A stretch of DNA of 64,000 bases from positions 188,952,716 to 189,016,715 of the forward strand of contig CP136066.1 of the NCBI GenBank assembly GCA_032622095.1. The letters run 5' to 3'. The stretch is from Siphonodentalium dalli. Its lineage: Eukaryota > Mollusca > Scaphopoda > Gadilida > Siphonodentaliidae. The first letter of the stretch is position 1. Each line of letters starts with the position of its first letter. Positions 59,730 through 64,000 of this stretch are shown piece after piece. The translations under genes were made by a program, and so were the position numbers. Under the pieces are notes generated by a model. The model saw only the letters and a program-made list of their open reading frames with translations, made no database searches and was not told the origin of the DNA.

Positions 59730-59939
59730 CCCTTTCAGTGCCAAGTCCGATTTTTGTATCAACCCATATTTCCTTGATCATTTTTCAAATTTATTGATTA
59801 TAATAATGTGATACATTAATGGAAAGAACTCTTAGAGCTCTTTCCATCAATGTATTACATTATTATAATCAATAAATTTGAAAAATGATCAAGGAAATAT
59901 GGGTTAATACAAAAAATAGAACTTGGCACTGAAAGGGTT
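59730..59939. mobile_element. TTAA-flanked near-perfect palindrome MITE (CAGTGCCAAG ends)
   Basis: TTAA at 59726-59729 and TTCAA at the right. The arms CCCTTTCAGTGCCAAGTCCG ... ACTTGGCACTGAAAGGG are ~100 bp each and meet at AGAACTCTTAGAGCTCT. It does not contain the TATATAAGAGAATGC core. Confidence 0.75.
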
Positions 59940-60104
59940 CAATACAACTGGTGATATTTTGGGCTGACTTTTTGTTCATAGTACCTACATACTTCCTCAA
60001 CCCAACCCACTCACAGTGATCACTTGTACATTACAGTGATATTGTATCAAACATAGTATCTTTCAGACATGCCTATTAAATTTACACTTCAATTTAATTC
60101 AACT

Positions 60105-60560
60105 TGATAAACAAGCCTGCAAATAGCGTGTCTGTCATTTGCATAATGAGGTCCCCAGAGGGTGAATTTAGTGACGCTACCCCGCATAGCGGGCTAGCAT
60201 CACTAAATTCACACTCTGGGGACCTCCTTCTGCTTAGGACCTCAACTAATATGGCAGACCTAGGATCAGATTGAAGTTCTCCAGTTGACGTTGGTGATGT
60301 TCACCCAGTGGGCACCTCAATTATGAATTTTATCTTCTGCAAATTAGGGGATATAGAAACTTCCAAGAAGGGAAATGTAACTAAAAACAATCTTAATTTG
60401 ATACTATAGATACTTCCCAGAAGATGAAGCCTAAGCAGAATGAGGTCTCCAGATGGTGAATTTGGTGATGCTAGCCCGCTGAGCGGGATAGCGTCACTAA
60501 AATCACCCTCTGGGGACCTCATTCTGCAAATGACAGACACGCTATTTGCAGACTTGTTGA
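60105..60560. mobile_element. Composite GAGGTCCCC-type MITE, best-preserved copy
   Basis: Outer ends AAACAAGCCTGCAAATAGCG and CGCTATTTGCAGACTTGTTG; left palindrome around CTACCCCGCATAGCGGGCTAG (60178-60196 centre); ~210-bp spacer; right palindrome around CTAGCCCGCTGAGCGGGATAG. It is therefore a large inverted repeat whose arms are themselves hairpins. Confidence 0.8.
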
Positions 60561-61550
60561 TAAACACTTGAGGGCTGATATTATAAACACAGTGGGGATA
60601 TTTCCTCAACAAAGTCAAGAGGAAGTTGTTACTTTTATGGGTAAAAACTAGGGCCCTGCGAATATTCAAGATTCGATTCAATGTCGATATCGCCGTTGTA
60701 TTTCAGTGTCGACACTGAATAAGACAGCCGGCTTGAATATTTTTGAATATCCAATTTTTCCCCCCATCATTGATAAGATGTTGGACATTTTGTTCAGGGT
60801 CATGTTGAAATATAGGAGTGATGCATCAGCAAAATTTATCGTAATATGCTAATTTTGCATTATTAGAGGTTTGTTCACTTAGGTATACCGTCACAAAGAT
60901 AATATAAGGGACGAATAGTCCAGAAGGGCCTAGCATTTTATTATTGATTTAGCATGTAATTGGGATGGCTATAGATCTTTAAATACCCAATTTTTACACG
61001 AACAAGTAAATATATCACTAGTTAGTGTCATGTTATATGTTTGCAAATTATGAGTTATTGATATCAAACTGGATCAAAATTAATGATTACCTGCAAACTG
61101 CATAATTATTTTTGTGAATACACATAAATGTACTATGAAACAATTTACTTCAATTAATAAAACTTAATTGAAATGTATATACAACCACAGAATTGCACAT
61201 GAAATGTTATTTTCTGTCAACATACTTAAACTGAAATTTATCGACACCTTAAATTAATAAAATGGGACTGACTCTGAAGACCTACGTTCTTGACTGGCGG
61301 CTAGCCGAATCGATTTGAGATTCGAATTGATGTCGACATCATCTCCCCGATTCGTTATCGGATGTCGATTTTTGCGGAAAAGTGCCAATTCGCAGGGCCC
61401 TACTAAAAACACGAAAATATGTTGACAAATGAGTTAACAGAAATTTTGAAAACATAAACACTGTCCTATTTAACCCATACATTGCCCTTGCCCTTCTCAA
61501 AAGATTTCAGCCTTAGGTTGATATTATAGATAAAGAATTACATGATGTTA
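60560..61550. other. Region with ATCGAATC-type palindromic patches, no gene
   Basis: 60655-60715 (GGGCCCTGCGAATATTCAAG, GATTCGATTC, TGTCGA) and 61300-61402 (AATCGATTTGAGATTCGAAT, TGTCGACATC, TTCGCAGGGCCC) look like inverted ends (AGGGCCCTGCGAAT / ATTCGCAGGGCCCT) of one ~750-bp element, about 60651-61404. Confidence 0.5.
60651..61404. mobile_element. Element with AGGGCCCTGCGAAT inverted ends
   Basis: Left end TAGGGCCCTGCGAATATTCA; right end AATTCGCAGGGCCCTA. Subterminal TCGATTC/GAATCGA and TGTCGA repeats. TIR beginning (T)AGGGCCCTGCGAAT is reminiscent of hAT-type ends; target duplication not resolved; no transposase visible. Confidence 0.5.
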
Positions 61551-61557
61551 ATCGATG

Positions 61558-61773
61558 TACAGTAATGCCCTAAATAATCGACTACTTAACCACAACACAA
61601 TTATGGGGTAATTTTTCAGGATTTAGTCGGAAATATGGCTTGCTGCCATTCATCGGAAAGCTCTGTGAGAGCTTTCCAATGAATGGCAACAAGCCATATT
61701 TCTGACTAAATCCTGAAAAATTACCCATAATTCTGCTGCAGTTAAGGAGTTGATTATTTAGGGCAATATTGTA
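61558..61773. mobile_element. TA palindrome MITE, complete
   Basis: TACAGTAATGCCCTAAATAA ... TTATTTAGGGCAATATTGTA, loop GCTCTGTGAGAGC. Confidence 0.75.
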
Positions 61774-61944
61774 AATACACAAGCAACAATATAAGTTCAT
61801 CAATAAATGTTTGACGCCTCTGATACTCTTCAATGTAACTTGATTAGCATACTACTTTATTTATGATGTACTCAGTCTGTGCTGCCGCAACATATCTCGA
61901 CCCTGGGCCTTTTTTATTAACGCTTGATTACAAGCATGGTTATC

Positions 61945-62405
61945 GTGTGTCTGACATTTGCAGAATGAGGTCCCCAGAGGATGAATTTAGTGATGCTATC
62001 ACCAAATTCACCCTCTGGGAACCTTATTCTGCTTAGGACTGCTATGGGAGACCTAGAATCAGATTGAAGTTCCCCAGTTGAAGTTGGTGATATTCCCTCA
62101 ATAGTCACCTCGATTATGAAATTTACCTTAGTGATGTTCCCCCATTAGTCACCTCATTTATGCAGTTTATCTTCTGCAAACCAGGGAATATGAAAACTGA
62201 ACAGAATGGAAAAAGTAGAAAAAACAATGTTAATTTGATAATAAAGATACTTCCCAGAAGGGAATATGAAAACTGAATGCAGAATGAGGTCCCCAGAGGG
62301 TGAATTTGGTGATGCTAGCCCTGATGTATGGGGGGGGTAGCATCACTAAATTCACCCTCTGGGTGCCTCATTCTGCAAATGTCAGACACACTATATCCAG
62401 GCTTG
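61945..62405. mobile_element. Composite GAGGTCCCC-type MITE with internal duplication
   Basis: A left palindrome with deleted centre (61968-62030), spacer containing two copies of TAGTCACCTC.ATTATG and two of GAATATGAAAACTGAA, right palindrome 62283-62378 with a G-run loop, end CAAATGTCAGACACACTATA. Confidence 0.7.
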
Positions 62406-62409
62406 CTAA

Positions 62410-62870
62410 GCAGTTGTTTTCTCTCATACAGATAGGCTGTTTGGTCGCAAAAAACAAACAAAATTCACCTCAAAACCCAACCATTGTTTATAAAAAAATA
62501 AACACGAGCAAGTTATAACAAGTCATTATTTTAAAATACTAAATCTCTGACGAATTAGTCAATACAATGAAACATGTTGTGTCTTGTATCTGGATCCAAT
62601 AACCATCATTGTTGCTTCCGATATTTTAGTGTAGATGATTTTTTTTTACATTGAAGACACATTAATTAAGTTAGATAAGTACATGATCATTTGAATCGCC
62701 CTGTACCAACGATCTCTGATCATCAGGTTTTCGCATTATTATGGCGACTGATTTACTTGTTTCCTCTTCACTCTTGATATACTCCATACAACAATTCAAT
62801 TCAAACTTTGATGCGATTTGTATCTTTAGCCCAATTGGGCCAATTCAACATATCTGTTAACCATGCATAT
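62410..62870. other. No recognisable feature
   Basis: AT-rich intergenic. Confidence 0.3.
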
Positions 62871-62877
62871 TATTTAT

Positions 62878-63122
62878 CCCTTTCATGACGAGAGCTGTGC
62901 TAGTGCAGCATTAAAGATCATGTGCCAGTGCATTCTTTTAAACATGCGAGTCTCCCATAGGGAGCCTCGCATATATAAGAGAATGCACTGGCATACAAGG
63001 TCAATATAAATATTGTTAGGGAAGTGAACTCTCTTATATGTGCGAGGCTCCCAAAGACTCGTATATATAACAGAATGCATTGGCACAGGGATTTTTCAGG
63101 AAGCTCCAGTCATGAAATGGTT
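62878..63122. mobile_element. Twin-hairpin MITE (CATGACGAGAGCTGTGC ends)
   Basis: CCCTTTCATGACGAGAGCTG ... GGAAGCTCCAGTCATGAAAT GG; hairpins with GTCTCCCATAGGGAGCCTCG; the second hairpin has a shortened loop. Terminal TTAA is mutated on both sides. Confidence 0.65.
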
Positions 63123-63126
63123 ACTA

Positions 63127-63352
63127 TACAGTAATGCCCTAAGTAATCGACTCCTTAACCACAGCAGAATTATGGGTAACTTTTCAGGATTTAGTCGGAA
63201 ATATGGCTTGTAGCCATTCACCGGAAAGCTCTCAGTGAATTCAGTGAGAGCTTTCCGATGAATGGCAACAAGCCATATTTCCGACTAAATCCAGAAAAGT
63301 TACCCATAATTCTGCTGTGGTTAAGGAGTCGATTACTTAGGGCATTACTGTA
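63127..63352. mobile_element. TA palindrome MITE, complete, nearly perfect
   Basis: TACAGTAATGCCCTAAGTAA ... TTACTTAGGGCATTACTGTA, 226 bp, with loop CTCTCAGTGAATTCAGTGAG. Confidence 0.85.
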
Positions 63353-63689
63353 GCCTCAGGTAAGGACCTTTTCTCTGTCTTTTCTTACAATTTTCACTTG
63401 TTTACCCACATCTTCCTTTCACATTAAATTCTGTGGCAGACTAAACCATGCAAAGTATGGATGGGGCTGACTTACATTCTACAAAAAAAAATGTTTTGAG
63501 GGATATGATGATCAGAATATGTTCATTCCTGGGCTTATTACAAATAGACAAATGTAATAAGAAACTGTTGTCATAGATACGGCTTGAAAGTGACAAAATA
63601 TGGAATCATGTTCAATATGAATATGACCAATTCATATGATGCATATTTCTGATGGAAGACATGATATGCAGACATATTTGTAGACAATA

Positions 63690-63977
63690 AACAGACAAAT
63701 TGCGGTTGTAAGATGGATAACTCTTAGTATTTATTATTGTTAATAGTAACCACTTGATTTTAGAGTTATCCATCTTACAACCGCAATTTGTCCATTTGAG
63801 TATGTGGCTCTAGATAAGATCTGGTCCATAAACAATAGAAACAGCAAACTTCAAACATCGATATCTTATCACTCTGAGCTTTGATGGGTGGGTTCCTCGA
63901 CTCGTATCAAATATTTTTTACCCCCGAAGCCAAAGAGATAGTAATTTAGGAGTGTCTGATCGGATTGAGTACCTTTA
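63690..63977. mobile_element. GGTACTCAATCCGATC-type MITE, copy 4
   Basis: Right end CTGATCGGATTGAGTACCTT TAA. A strong internal inverted repeat (AAATTGCGGTTGTAAGATGG ATAACTC / inverse) at 63697-63797 is not seen in full in the other copies. Left boundary uncertain. Confidence 0.65.
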
Positions 63978-63978
63978 A

Positions 63979-64000
63979 CCCTTTCAGTGCCAGGGGCCGA
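63979..64000. mobile_element. Start of a TTAA MITE (CAGTGCCAGG ends), cut by the window end
   Basis: TTAA at 63975-63978 followed by CCCTTTCAGTGCCAGGGGCC. It uses the terminal TTAA of the preceding MITE as its target. Confidence 0.6.

Overview
This is 64 kb of AT-rich eukaryotic (metazoan) nuclear DNA, gene-poor and packed with mobile elements. The host is probably a mollusc, most likely a bivalve. That is an inference from three things: spliced animal-type genes, repeat blocks of the 'pearl' style (tandem ~150-160 bp monomers, then a GGAC-type microsatellite and a terminal hairpin), and the endings ...CAGGTGAGCTAAAAA that I associate with bivalve genomes. No species can be named. No bacterial operon, CRISPR array, tRNA or rRNA gene was seen.

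Genes. The best supported gene is a zeta-class glutathione S-transferase / maleylacetoacetate isomerase (GSTZ1) on the minus strand. Seven coding exons between 53188 and 42101 join in phase with GT-AG borders and give about 215 residues; only the few-residue first exon is unresolved. A second minus-strand spliced gene (12617 to 9813, with a likely non-coding first exon near 13021-13250) would encode an 83-residue hydrophobic plus coiled-coil protein that I do not recognise. Two intronless plus-strand reading frames (17773-18636 and 28267-29070) are diverged paralogues: a conserved ~80-residue N-terminal domain, a polar linker and a hydrophobic C-terminal half. A short acidic, proline-rich frame lies at 6894-7214.

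Mobile elements, left to right. 1-3407 is a head-to-tail chain of Helitron-like elements of two families, with CTAG-to-TCT junctions and no spacer. 3429-4034 and 16420-17233 are two copies of an LTR-like repeat; the first is followed by a broken Ty3/Gypsy gag (4923-6086). 13402-14628 and 34096-34873 are PIF/Harbinger-like elements with TTA target duplications. 29242-31093 is a decayed Mutator-like (MULE) transposon with a perfect 9-bp target duplication. Many small palindromic MITEs of at least six families are present: TTAA-flanked (piggyBac-like), TA-flanked (Tc1/mariner-like), and long composite 'palindrome of palindromes' types. A LINE reverse-transcriptase tail lies at 48190-48515. Tandem-core pearl/Helentron-like elements lie at 31820-33152, 36780-38512, 49440-50260, 55971-56940 and 58560-59176.

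Nesting is deep and informative. A pearl-like element sits inside a TTAA MITE at 31.8-33.2 kb, while the same MITE family sits inside the same pearl-like family at 56.2-56.5 kb. The GSTZ1 introns hold most of the right-hand MITEs, a partial copy of GSTZ1 coding exon 6, and a ~400-500 bp inverted repeat that encloses coding exon 7.
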